Part shown: piece after piece, positions 33,217-41,707 of the stretch
Numbering within the stretch: position 1 is the first letter of the stretch
How the letters are laid out: every line of letters begins with the position of its first letter
Origin: Paraburkholderia franconis
GTDB taxonomy: Bacteria > Pseudomonadota > Gammaproteobacteria > Burkholderiales > Burkholderiaceae
DNA length: 64,000 nucleotides
Direction: 5' to 3'
NCBI RefSeq assembly: GCF_009362735.1
Contig: NZ_WHNP01000027.1
Coordinates: forward strand, 57,141-121,140
Notes under the pieces: generated by a model
What the model was told of the DNA's origin: nothing
The model's input: only the letters and a program-made list of their open reading frames with translations
Database searches by the model: none
Made by a program: the position numbers and the translations under genes

Positions 33217-35547
33217 TTACGGATCGATGCCGCGTTTCTTCGATCGGCGTGACTTAAAGCGGCCCGCGCCGCCCCGCTCCGCTGGCAATTTCGGCAGCCA
33301 CGCATGCTCTCCGACGGGCACGGTAGGCGGGCGCGCCGTGGCAGGACAGGTGTCGACAAGCTCATGCGGCGATGCGCCCAGCGTGGCTGGGTCTTCATCG
33401 GTCGCCTTCTGCTCGATCCACTTGCGGCTCGCGAGCGGCTTCGTCGTCGGCGCGATCTGCGCTGCATTCTTCGCTGCAATCTTCGCTGCTTTCTTCGACG
33501 CATTCTTCGACGCGTTCTTCGCGGCCGTCATCGGCGTGAGGACTGCGGCCTCTCCTGTTACCTTCGCTTGCGCGAATAAACGCGATACCTGCGGCGCGGC
33601 CGCGCTCGTCCCCGTGATGGCGGCGAGGCTCCCGCTGCGCGTGCTCGCGCCCAGCACGCCGGCGCAGGCGGGCGAGTCCTCGCTGACGGCAGTCGCATCG
33701 GGTCCGTTTCTCTGCTTCGTGCGAAGCGAAGGTCCCGTCGATGAATAGAGCGCGGCCTTGCCGTCCGTGCGCCGATAAGCGCCGACCACGACGGTATAGT
33801 CACCCGTCGCGATCGAACTCAATGTGCTGCTGCGCCTTATCCACGATTCCGTGTTGCCTTTGTCGAAATCCCTCACATGCGAACCCGAGATGAAGCGCTT
33901 GTAAAGCGGATCGTCGAAGCGCGACTGGCGTCCGCGCATCGGGTAGCCAAACGCCGTTTCGTTGCGCTGTACCCACGCGTGTATGTTCAGCGCTTCGCCA
34001 CGGCGCGCCGTGTTCGAGACGGTCACGCTCCAGTTGCCTGCCGGCGTTGCGTCGCGCGAAGGATCGCGCGTGATCGTGGGCGCAAGCGCGATCAGGATCA
34101 TCCTGTTGTCGCCCGTCGCGACGCGGTCCAGATACACGGATGCGCACAGCACATTGCTGCCCGGTTGCCACGCGTAGAAATTTTTCACCGACATGGCAGG
34201 GCTTTTATCGCCCGTCGGCGGACACACCTGGATTTTGACCTTCGACGGATCGGCATGCTCAGGCAACCAGATCTCCAGAAAACTGGGCGTCGCGCAATCC
34301 GGCAGCACACGCCATGTGAGGCTCTTCGATTCGCCATGCGCAAGCTCGACGTTCGCATGACAGCGCAGCACGTTGCTGTTTCCAGCGGGCACGACGACGC
34401 ACAGATCACGATGCTGATCGATCAGCTCGTCGATGGCTCGTTCGATGATCGAGCTGCCGTCATGCGCTCCCGCCATATAGCCGTAGCTCAGATTGAGCAC
34501 CACACAGTAATCGTGGCCGTGACTTTGGGCGAGATCGTCGGCGCGGCGCAGGATGTAGCGCATCGCATCGAGCGCGTGTGTGGCGAACCAGAGTCCCGAC
34601 GTATCGCGCACCGTTCGCCCAGGCGTCCTGAACTGCACGCCGATCAGCCGCACTTTCTCGAGCGCCTTCGTTTCGTCGCCCAGCCGCTGCAGGAAAGCCG
34701 CATGCAGATCGCCGGGACGCACGCCGCCTGCCAGGTCCATCGCTTCCGTGCCGTGCGCCCAGCGCTTGCGCACGCCGATGTACCCCGCCTCCCGATGCAC
34801 GGCGTCTTCATCGATCAATCCGCCTTGCGTGTAACGCGCGAGCATATCGTCTATGCCGGCCTTCGACAGTTCGCGCCCATAGTGCAGACCGGCCAGCGTG
34901 CCGGGCGCGTCGTCCTGATTCCAGAAGTATTCGATCCGCGTGGCCGATGGATCGCCAGAAGAACGAAAGCGTTCGTGCGCGAATGCGAGGCCATCGTCCA
35001 TCACGCCGAGGAACACCATGCGCTCGCGCTTCGCGCCCGCTGCCCTGGTCTTTGCCTGAGAAGCGGCAGCGAACTGCGGGCCCGTGCCCGTTGCGAGCAC
35101 CGTCGCAGCCTGCGATGCGCCGACAGGCTGATCGTCGGGCACGATCGGCATGCCGAGTTCGAAACGCTTCACGAAGCCCTTGAGCGTCGTGTCGAGCTTT
35201 GCAAAGAACACCTTCGTGACGGCGGCAGTCAGGAAGTGCGTGTGCGCGAGATCGCGCGGCGGATAGCGATAAAGCGACGACACCCGTAGCCACGCTTTCC
35301 ACGCCGCGTGCGTGCTTTCGAGACTCTCTGCGAACGACTGTGCCGTCAGCGGCGTGCCATCCGGTCCGAACACTTCGAGTTCGATGATGACGCGCACCCA
35401 GCCCGCAGGCGGTCCGCCCAGGTCGGCGAACAGCGTCGCATCGGCCCATGCGAGATACGGGTCGGCCCGCGCTACGCCGTTCGCGCGCCCCGTCCAGTCC
35501 AGACCGCTCCACGCGCCGGCCTTGCCTGTCAACGATTGCCAGGTCAT
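33217..35547 (-). CDS. subtilisin-like (S8) serine peptidase, non-secreted form
   Basis: 776 residues with no signal peptide. The S8 catalytic triad is visible but widely spaced: Asp in FLGVMDDGLAFAHERF (about 184/185), His in KRWAHGTEAMDLAGG (His265) and Ser in AITGTSAAAPQV (Ser648); the oxyanion Asn lies in VVPAGNSN. The first about 170 residues and the insert between His and Ser (about 270-640) are unlike classical subtilisins. After the catalytic Ser comes a Lys/Ala-rich stretch of repeated KNASK/AAK units, then a basic tail. Last gene of a minus-strand set with the PAP2-like protein (30-base gap) and cyclase. The substrate is unknown; processing of a co-encoded protein or a toxin-like role is possible. 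Confidence 0.85.
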   Translation of the reverse strand: MTWQSLTGKAGAWSGLDWTGRANGVARADPYLAWADATLFADLGGPPAGWVRVIIELEVFGPDGTPLTAQSFAESLESTHAAWKAWLRVSSLYRYPPRDLAHTHFLTAAVTKVFFAKLDTTLKGFVKRFELGMPIVPDDQPVGASQAATVLATGTGPQFAAASQAKTRAAGAKRERMVFLGVMDDGLAFAHERFRSSGDPSATRIEYFWNQDDAPGTLAGLHYGRELSKAGIDDMLARYTQGGLIDEDAVHREAGYIGVRKRWAHGTEAMDLAGGVRPGDLHAAFLQRLGDETKALEKVRLIGVQFRTPGRTVRDTSGLWFATHALDAMRYILRRADDLAQSHGHDYCVVLNLSYGYMAGAHDGSSIIERAIDELIDQHRDLCVVVPAGNSNVLRCHANVELAHGESKSLTWRVLPDCATPSFLEIWLPEHADPSKVKIQVCPPTGDKSPAMSVKNFYAWQPGSNVLCASVYLDRVATGDNRMILIALAPTITRDPSRDATPAGNWSVTVSNTARRGEALNIHAWVQRNETAFGYPMRGRQSRFDDPLYKRFISGSHVRDFDKGNTESWIRRSSTLSSIATGDYTVVVGAYRRTDGKAALYSSTGPSLRTKQRNGPDATAVSEDSPACAGVLGASTRSGSLAAITGTSAAAPQVSRLFAQAKVTGEAAVLTPMTAAKNASKNASKKAAKIAAKNAAQIAPTTKPLASRKWIEQKATDEDPATLGASPHELVDTCPATARPPTVPVGEHAWLPKLPAERGGAGRFKSRRSKKRGIDP

Positions 35548-35577
35548 CGCCCACCTCGCTTGAACAGGATCGAAGGG

Positions 35578-36867
35578 CTAGAACGCCGTGTTCGCGAGGG
35601 CGTTGCCATTCCACTCGCTCTCGGCCTGATTCCACAGCCACGACAGAATGTTCGAACCGTCGACGGATTGCGCGCCCGGCTTCTTCCAGCCGAGAAACGG
35701 AAACTTCGCCACCACGGCAGGCTTCGACATCTTGTGCGCCTTTGCGTATGCATCGACATCGTCGTCGCTCAACGGCTCGTGATAATCGAAATCGGGATTG
35801 CCGTCCGGGCTCTTCGCCGACAGCACATGTCCTTTGAACTCGCGCGACGTGATCTTGCCGTCTGCGAGAGGATCGCGCTTCGCATTCGGACCACCTTTCG
35901 GCTTCCTCAGGTTGCGCGTGCAGCGCGCGACGAAGTACTCGCCGAGCGCGGTGCCGAGCACATGGCCCGCAATGCTGTCGATGGGGAAATGAACGCCCGC
36001 CACCGTTCGATTGACGGCGACGCGATACGCCTGGCGCATCGCCTGCTGGTAGTACACGGAATCGCGGCCCTGCTTGAACAGCGCGCACAGCACGACGGCG
36101 ATGATGAACGCCTGGGTCGAGTGGCCGCTCGGCAGCGAGCCGTGCCCCGGCGTCTGGATCATCGGCTGCACCTGCTGCGAGTACTCCAGCGCTCTTGCCG
36201 CCGCGATTGCGTGCTTGAAGCGGATCTCGACGAAAATCGCGAGGCGCACTGCCGTGTCGAGCAATTCGATCGTCTTCGGCGTGCGGCTCGGATGCAGATA
36301 GATCAGCATGCTCCAGAAGGCCACCTGCGGCCCCATCTGGCAGAGTATTTCCGCAGAGCGATCCTCGCGAAGGTCCGCATAGAAGTCGAGCCATTCGGCC
36401 TGCTTCGCGAACACGTCCTTGTCCGGACGATGCAGGCTCACGATATCGACTTCGGCGCCGCCCTTCGCCGGCCGGTGCGAGAGCTGCGGATACGCGAGCG
36501 ACTTGCTCCCTTCGTTCTGTATCCGGAATTGCAGGTTGGACAGCAGCTCGAAATCGAACACCGTCGCGCGCACCCACGGCTCCCATCGCCATAGCTGACG
36601 GTAGTCGTCGATTGTCCGGAAGTTCTGCTTGTCGAAATCGACCGTGACGCGCTCCGGCGGATGCCAGCTGCCGACAATGCCATCGCGATGCCCGATCAGC
36701 GCCCCGGCGAGAAGCGGCCCATCGGGCGACCCACCGCCCGCATCGTACACACCGCCCGCGCCGCCGCCGCCCGAAGGCACGCCTGCACCGCCCGCTCCGC
36801 CTGCCCCGCCTGCACCGCCTGCACCACCCGCTCCGCCTGCTCCTCCTGCACCGCCAAGTCCGCTCAC
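35578..36867 (-). CDS. PAP2/vanadium-haloperoxidase-like protein with Gly-Gly-Ala N-terminus
   Basis: 429 residues from a GTG at 36867 with a GAGGAGG site. Residues about 4-29 are repeated GGA triplets, then a Gly-rich spacer. The core (about 170-330) has PAP2/haloperoxidase features: SLPSGHSTQAF (PSGH motif), then NRTVAGVHFPIDSIAGHVLG (R-x5-H motif carrying the catalytic His). The upstream KxxxxxxRP motif is not clear. Such enzymes act as acid phosphatases or vanadate haloperoxidases. It is co-directional with the subtilase and the cyclase (47-base gap). There is no signal peptide. Confidence 0.82.
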   Translation of the reverse strand: MSGLGGAGGAGGAGGAGGAGGAGGAGGAGVPSGGGGAGGVYDAGGGSPDGPLLAGALIGHRDGIVGSWHPPERVTVDFDKQNFRTIDDYRQLWRWEPWVRATVFDFELLSNLQFRIQNEGSKSLAYPQLSHRPAKGGAEVDIVSLHRPDKDVFAKQAEWLDFYADLREDRSAEILCQMGPQVAFWSMLIYLHPSRTPKTIELLDTAVRLAIFVEIRFKHAIAAARALEYSQQVQPMIQTPGHGSLPSGHSTQAFIIAVVLCALFKQGRDSVYYQQAMRQAYRVAVNRTVAGVHFPIDSIAGHVLGTALGEYFVARCTRNLRKPKGGPNAKRDPLADGKITSREFKGHVLSAKSPDGNPDFDYHEPLSDDDVDAYAKAHKMSKPAVVAKFPFLGWKKPGAQSVDGSNILSWLWNQAESEWNGNALANTAF

Positions 36868-36914
36868 GATAGGCCTCCTCTGTCAGGAATCCTGCACCGC
36901 ATTCAAACCTTCTT

Positions 36915-38708
36915 CTACGCAGGCAAGCCTGCCTGCCGCAATGCTTCCGACCATATCTTCCCGGTCTTATACGCGCCGCTCGGCGAGCGTTCGAGATAGC
37001 TCGTGACCGTCAGCGTCGGCTCGATGGCGAGCACTTCGTTGAGCGTCAGCCTCGCGGCATAAACATCGCCGAGCAGCGATTGCGCGATCGCCAGCGCGCG
37101 CAACGTCGATGTATGGGTGCGATTCACGCGTAACGAGCGCTGCGCGAGCTCGACGGCGCGCTCATAGCGCCCGGCCGACAGCGCCGCCGTCGCGCCCAGT
37201 GATTCGTAGAAGTAGCGCAATGGATCGAGCGGCGACAGGCGCAACGCGCGCTCGGTCGCGTCGACGGCATCATCGCCTTCTCCTTCGAATGCGAGCAGCG
37301 TGCCTTTGAGCAGCCACGCAAGCGAATCGTTGGGATTGACCGCGAGCGCGCTTTCGTAGCGCTGCTGTCCGACGTCGAGCTGCTTGAGGAGGTTCGTATG
37401 CACGAAGCCGTCGATCGTCATCGCGAGCGAGCATTCGGGATCGGCGTCGAGTGCGCGGCGCGTGCAGCCAAGCGCGGCCTGCGCTTCGGCAGCGCGATCG
37501 TTGGTCCAGCCGCGATTGAAACGCAGTACGTGCCATTTTCCGAGCCACGCATGCGGCAAGGCCTGTCTGCGCGCGCGCTCGATCAGCGCTTCGAGCATGT
37601 CGCGCGCGCGGTTGAAGTCATGCGAGACACCGCGATGCATCAGCACGATCGCGCTCATCAGCAGCGTCGAGCTTTCGAGCGTCGGCAGCGCCTGCGAGCG
37701 CGCGCGCTGCAACTCGCGGTCGATGATCGCGCCGCTCGTTTCGGCGACGATGCGATCGATCATTTCGTCTTCGCCGAGCATGACGTGCGTCGCGCGGCCT
37801 TTGATGCTCGCCGTCCACAGAATGTGGCGCGACTTCGCTTCCGCGAGTTCGGCGACCAGCACGACCTGATCGCCCGACGTCCGATACGCGCCCGACAGCA
37901 CGTAACGCGCGCCGAGAAACGCGCTGATTTCGTCGAGCGTCGCGTCGCGCTCGCGAAACGCCGTCGTCGACAGACGCGAGATGACTTGCAGCTCGGCCGT
38001 GCGCGACAGCGACGAGATGATCTCGTCCGCCATCACTTCGCCGAGCACCTGTTGCCCCGCCTCGCCGCCGCGCGACACGAAAGGAATCACGGCGATCGTG
38101 GGGCGCAGCTCGGGCAGGAACGCGGTCCCCCGCTCGATCACGGGACGCGGACCAGGCGGGCCGATCCGATACGCGCGCACGGGCTGATCGAAATGCTTGA
38201 CGTGGCATTCGCCCAGATCTTCGATGTCGGCATCGAGATCGGGTGTCAGCTGGTCCCGCACCTGCGCCGAAACGACGATCTCTCCGGGCCCCGCGAGCGT
38301 ATAGAGCCGCGCGGCGAGATTCACGCCACGGCCATATACGTCGCGCTCGTCTTCGTAAAGCTCGGTGACGTGCAGGCACATGCGCAACAACATGTGCTGC
38401 TGCGGCGGCAGCCCCGTGTTGGCTTCGCCCGACGCGTGCTGGATCTCGAAGGTCGCCATGAGTCCATCGCGCAGTTCGACGAACGTGACCATCAGTCCGT
38501 CGCCTTCCGTTCTGATCAGACGTCCGCGATGCGCGGGTACGATGTCGTTCTCGATGTGCGCCTTGAACTTGCGCCACCGTCCCGCTGCTTCCACTTCGTT
38601 GTCCTGGATCAGCCGGCACGATTCCACGAGGTCCATGAACAGAACCGTGCGGACGACGCGCGCCAATCCGTCGGATGGGCAGGAAGAATCTGTGATCACT
38701 TTCTTCAA
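36915..38708 (-). CDS. class III adenylate/guanylate cyclase with TPR region
   Basis: 597 residues. The open frame begins with TTG (38708), or a GTG three codons later; the start is uncertain. Catalytic domain about 15-185: RTVLFMDLVES (first metal Asp), IRTEGDGLMVTF (second metal Asp), YGRGVNLAARLYTLAGPGEIVVS. A middle domain (about 200-310: IAVIPFVSRGG, FLGARYVLSGAYRTSGDQVVLVAEL) is the TolB-like module often found in such cyclases, followed by TPR repeats (about 340-570). Product probably cAMP. The upstream gene encodes a regulator with a cyclic-nucleotide-binding domain, a natural partner. Confidence 0.88.
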   Translation of the reverse strand: MKKVITDSSCPSDGLARVVRTVLFMDLVESCRLIQDNEVEAAGRWRKFKAHIENDIVPAHRGRLIRTEGDGLMVTFVELRDGLMATFEIQHASGEANTGLPPQQHMLLRMCLHVTELYEDERDVYGRGVNLAARLYTLAGPGEIVVSAQVRDQLTPDLDADIEDLGECHVKHFDQPVRAYRIGPPGPRPVIERGTAFLPELRPTIAVIPFVSRGGEAGQQVLGEVMADEIISSLSRTAELQVISRLSTTAFRERDATLDEISAFLGARYVLSGAYRTSGDQVVLVAELAEAKSRHILWTASIKGRATHVMLGEDEMIDRIVAETSGAIIDRELQRARSQALPTLESSTLLMSAIVLMHRGVSHDFNRARDMLEALIERARRQALPHAWLGKWHVLRFNRGWTNDRAAEAQAALGCTRRALDADPECSLAMTIDGFVHTNLLKQLDVGQQRYESALAVNPNDSLAWLLKGTLLAFEGEGDDAVDATERALRLSPLDPLRYFYESLGATAALSAGRYERAVELAQRSLRVNRTHTSTLRALAIAQSLLGDVYAARLTLNEVLAIEPTLTVTSYLERSPSGAYKTGKIWSEALRQAGLPA

Positions 38709-38918
38709 GCCTTTTTAAAGAGCACCTGCTGCCGGCTCACGATCCGTTTCCTGGCGATGAGGCAGTTCTGCGAATGTCTCGCAATGCAATTGCGGCACAC
38801 GCGCCATGCGGCGCTGCGCAGAGTTGATCGAACAAACGGATGGTTCGCCTGTCTTGCCGGGCGCTGTGGAATACGCCCGGCACCTCGGATCGACGTGCGA
38901 TTGCTATGTGTTATAGAT
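38709..38918. promoter_or_regulatory. presumed promoter region of the cyclase-PAP2-subtilase unit
   Basis: About 210 bases between the terminator of the upstream regulator gene and the cyclase start. No clear -35/-10 or operator can be picked out. Because the regulator transcript is terminated, the cyclase unit must start here. Confidence 0.4.
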
Positions 38919-38949
38919 CAAAAAGCACCGTTTAAAACGGGCTTTTTTC
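38919..38949. terminator. bidirectional intrinsic terminator after the LuxR-cNMP regulator gene
   Basis: AAGC-a-CCGTTT-a-AAACGG-GCTT stem with runs of T on both sides (GGGCTTTTTT on plus; TGCTTTTT on minus). It ends the regulator transcript before the cyclase gene. Confidence 0.85.
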
Positions 38950-39034
38950 TTCCAGAGCACTTGCGTCATGCAAGGGCGGGAAACGGGGCGCAGCGATTGG
39001 TATCGCGTATGTAAATAAACCGCTGCAAACGAAA

Positions 39035-40069
39035 CTAGTTTTTCGAGCGCAGCGTGTCCGCTTCGAGTCGCCGCGTGATCAGGTGGATCAGATACGTCGC
39101 GAACTCGGGGTCCTGGTAGTAGAGGCGCATCGCGTCGGTGGCCGATACCATCAGCAGTTCGCAATCGGTGATGCAGCGCGCGGTGCAGGTGCGCCGTCGG
39201 TCCGGCGAGAAGAGTCCGATCTCGCCGAGTATCGCGCCGCGTCCCACTTCGATATTGATCTCCGCGAGACTCACGGTGCCGCGCACGACGTAGTACAGCG
39301 CATCGCTGGGATCGTTCTTGTGAAAGAGCACTTCGCCGGACTTGAAGCGCGTGGGCGTCGTGAATGCGAGCAGCCTGCCGACGGAAAGCTGGCCGTCGAG
39401 CGCGCGATGCAACTGCGCATCGCCGATCTGCCGCAGCCGCGCAGCCGCTACGCTCGCCTGCCCGCGGCTGCCGACCTTCAGCGCCTTGTACACGGTGTAC
39501 AGATGCACCTTGACGGTGCCCTCCGTGATGTTCAGCTGCTTCGCGATCGACTTGTTCGTTTCGCCGCGCGCCGCCAGCGCGAGCACCTGGATCTGGCGCG
39601 GCGTCAGCACGTGCTCTTTGATTTCGTCGGCGAGCGCTTCGGATGCGCGCACATCGTTCGCAGATGCGGGCAGCGCTGCTTCATCCGGCACGAGCGGCGT
39701 CGACGCAGGATAACGGCTGCCCGCGAGCAGAAGACGCAGCGCATCCAGCAGCGCCTCGCCCGATTCCGATTTGTCGAGATGGCCCGCGACGCCCGCCGCG
39801 ACGAATTCCTCGACGGTCTGCGGATCGACGGCCGTCAGCAGCACGAGCACGGGTAGTCCTGTCTGCAGCCGCTGCGACGCGTTGGCCACGCTGAGCGCGT
39901 CGGGCACGCTGTCGCCGTCGAGCACGACGAGATCGGCGAGCCGTTCATCGTCGAGTACGTTCGAGGCGAAGTCCGCGCATTTCACTTCGACGCACTCGGC
40001 CAGGTCGCCGAGCAGACGCGCGACGCCATCGCGAAACAGACCTGCGGGAGCGATGAAAAGAATCAGCAT
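39035..40069 (-). CDS. receiver-LuxR-cyclic-nucleotide-binding fusion regulator
   Basis: 344 residues with three modules. A receiver-like domain (1-115) keeps an Asp in DLVVLDGDS but lacks the acidic pair after beta-1 (LILFIAPAGLF), so phosphorylation is doubtful. A LuxR helix-turn-helix follows (about 150-210, LTPRQIQVLALAARGETNKSIAKQLNITEGTVKVHLY). A CRP-type nucleotide-binding domain ends the protein (about 230-335, FKSGEVLFHKNDPSDALYYVVRG, ILGEIGLFSPDRRRTCTARC with the phosphate-binding Glu and Arg). A sensor domain placed after the DNA-binding domain is unusual. Next to a cyclase, it likely reads cAMP. Confidence 0.9.
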   Translation of the reverse strand: MLILFIAPAGLFRDGVARLLGDLAECVEVKCADFASNVLDDERLADLVVLDGDSVPDALSVANASQRLQTGLPVLVLLTAVDPQTVEEFVAAGVAGHLDKSESGEALLDALRLLLAGSRYPASTPLVPDEAALPASANDVRASEALADEIKEHVLTPRQIQVLALAARGETNKSIAKQLNITEGTVKVHLYTVYKALKVGSRGQASVAAARLRQIGDAQLHRALDGQLSVGRLLAFTTPTRFKSGEVLFHKNDPSDALYYVVRGTVSLAEINIEVGRGAILGEIGLFSPDRRRTCTARCITDCELLMVSATDAMRLYYQDPEFATYLIHLITRRLEADTLRSKN

Positions 40070-40221
40070 GCGCGTGAAGTGCCTTCCGGATGGTCCAGAA
40101 TCCCTACGCGCAGCTTGCGGCCATCTTTATCGTATGAATATAGTGTCGTGGCGAGATGAAAGCGTGCGCATCGCTAACCGTTATAGGCGATGCGTCTCGC
40201 TGCCGATTGGGTTTCAGTGCT

Positions 40222-41478
40222 TCAACGCACGAACGTCTCGACGATTCCAGCACCTGCGCACAACAGCACGACGAACAAAGGCCGCACATTCCAGCGCGTG
40301 AGCAGCAACAGCGACACGACTGCGACGGCGAAATCGGTTGCCGACAATACCGCGCTCGTCCACACGGGCGCATAAAACGCGCTCGCAAGCAGACCGACGA
40401 CGGCGGCATTCGCGCCCGCAAGCAATGCAGCAACGGACGGACGCGTTCTCAGCGCCTGCCAGTGCGGCAGCACGGCGATGACGAGCAGCAGTCCCGGCAG
40501 AAAGATGCCGACGGTTGCGCAGAGTGCGCCGAGCCAGTGAGCGGATGACGGGCTCATCATCCAGCCGAGGTACGACGCGAACGTGAAGAGCGGACCCGGA
40601 ACGGCCTGCGCCGCGCCGTAGCCCGCAAGAAAATCATTCGCAGAAATCCATCCGCTTGCGACCGTCGCCTGTTGAAGCAGCGGCAGCACAACATGGCCGC
40701 CGCCGAACACGAGCGCCCCCGAACGATAGAACACGTCGAAGACCCTGATCGTCCACGTGGCAGGCAGAAGCGCTTCCAGTGCGGGCAAGCCTGCGAGCAG
40801 CACGCAGAACAGCACGAGCGCAATGCCGCTTGCGGCGCGCGGCAACGCGAATGCGCGCGCATCGGCGGACGCGTTGCTTGCAACCGGTGCAGCGGAAGAC
40901 GACGATGCCGGCGACATTCGCGACACGACAGTGCCGAGCAACGCGCCACCGCCGATCACGATGAGCTGCGCGTACACCGTATCGAGCACGCTCAGCAGCG
41001 CGAGCGCGGCGAGCGCGATGGCCGCGCGCGCCCGGTCGGGACACAGGCGGCGCGCCATGTCCCAGATCGCTTGCGCGACGACGGCCACGGCGACGAGCTT
41101 CAACCCGTGAACGAGTCCCTTGCCGAGCGTGTTGTCGAGCAGTCGCGCAAGGCTCGCGTAACCGGTCAGCAAGACCGCCGAAGGCAGCGTGAAGCCCAGC
41201 CACGCCGCGAGCCCGCCCCACCATCCCGCGCGCAGCAAGCCAATCGAAAAACCGACCTGGCTGCTGGCCGGTCCGGGCAGGAACTGGCATAGCGCGATGA
41301 GATCGGTGTATGTCGTATCGTCGAGCCAGCGGCGGCGCTCGACGAACTCGCGGCGGAAATATCCGAGGTGCGCAATCGGCCCGCCGAAGCAGGTGCAGCC
41401 CATTTGCAGGAACACCCATAGCACTTCGAATGCGTTGCCTGCGCGCGTCTGCTGACGCGACGTGCTTTCACTTTCCAT
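40222..41478 (-). CDS. chrA: chromate transporter ChrA
   Basis: 418 residues from ATG 41478; the frame opens 21 codons earlier but that extension is basic and unlike ChrA. Two homologous CHR halves: the first with FLQMGCTCFGGPIAHLGYFRREF and LCQFLPGPASSQVGFSIG, the second with ALVFGGGHVVLPLLQQ and YGAAQAVPGPLFTFASYLG. About ten to twelve membrane helices. It exports chromate using the proton gradient, or acts as a sulfate-related carrier. Monocistronic by position; it ends about 150 bases before the divergently regulated LuxR-cNMP start. Confidence 0.95.
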   Translation of the reverse strand: MESESTSRQQTRAGNAFEVLWVFLQMGCTCFGGPIAHLGYFRREFVERRRWLDDTTYTDLIALCQFLPGPASSQVGFSIGLLRAGWWGGLAAWLGFTLPSAVLLTGYASLARLLDNTLGKGLVHGLKLVAVAVVAQAIWDMARRLCPDRARAAIALAALALLSVLDTVYAQLIVIGGGALLGTVVSRMSPASSSSAAPVASNASADARAFALPRAASGIALVLFCVLLAGLPALEALLPATWTIRVFDVFYRSGALVFGGGHVVLPLLQQATVASGWISANDFLAGYGAAQAVPGPLFTFASYLGWMMSPSSAHWLGALCATVGIFLPGLLLVIAVLPHWQALRTRPSVAALLAGANAAVVGLLASAFYAPVWTSAVLSATDFAVAVVSLLLLTRWNVRPLFVVLLCAGAGIVETFVR

Positions 41479-41707
41479 AAAGGTCGCCAACAGGCGTGAA
41501 GTCCGGATTTGCGGATTGCGCCGATGCGCGTTGATATGCACGGCGATGCGCGCATCACTCTAACGCAAACCGCGAGCGCGAGGTGTTATCCAACTTGCGT
41601 GAGTGCGTCGGCAGTGAGATGAACGGGACACAGCGCGCCGGGTCTCGCGCCTGAAACCGGCGTGCAGAGCGGGCATCGTGTGCCGATCGCCCGCCCTGCT
41701 TCGCGCT

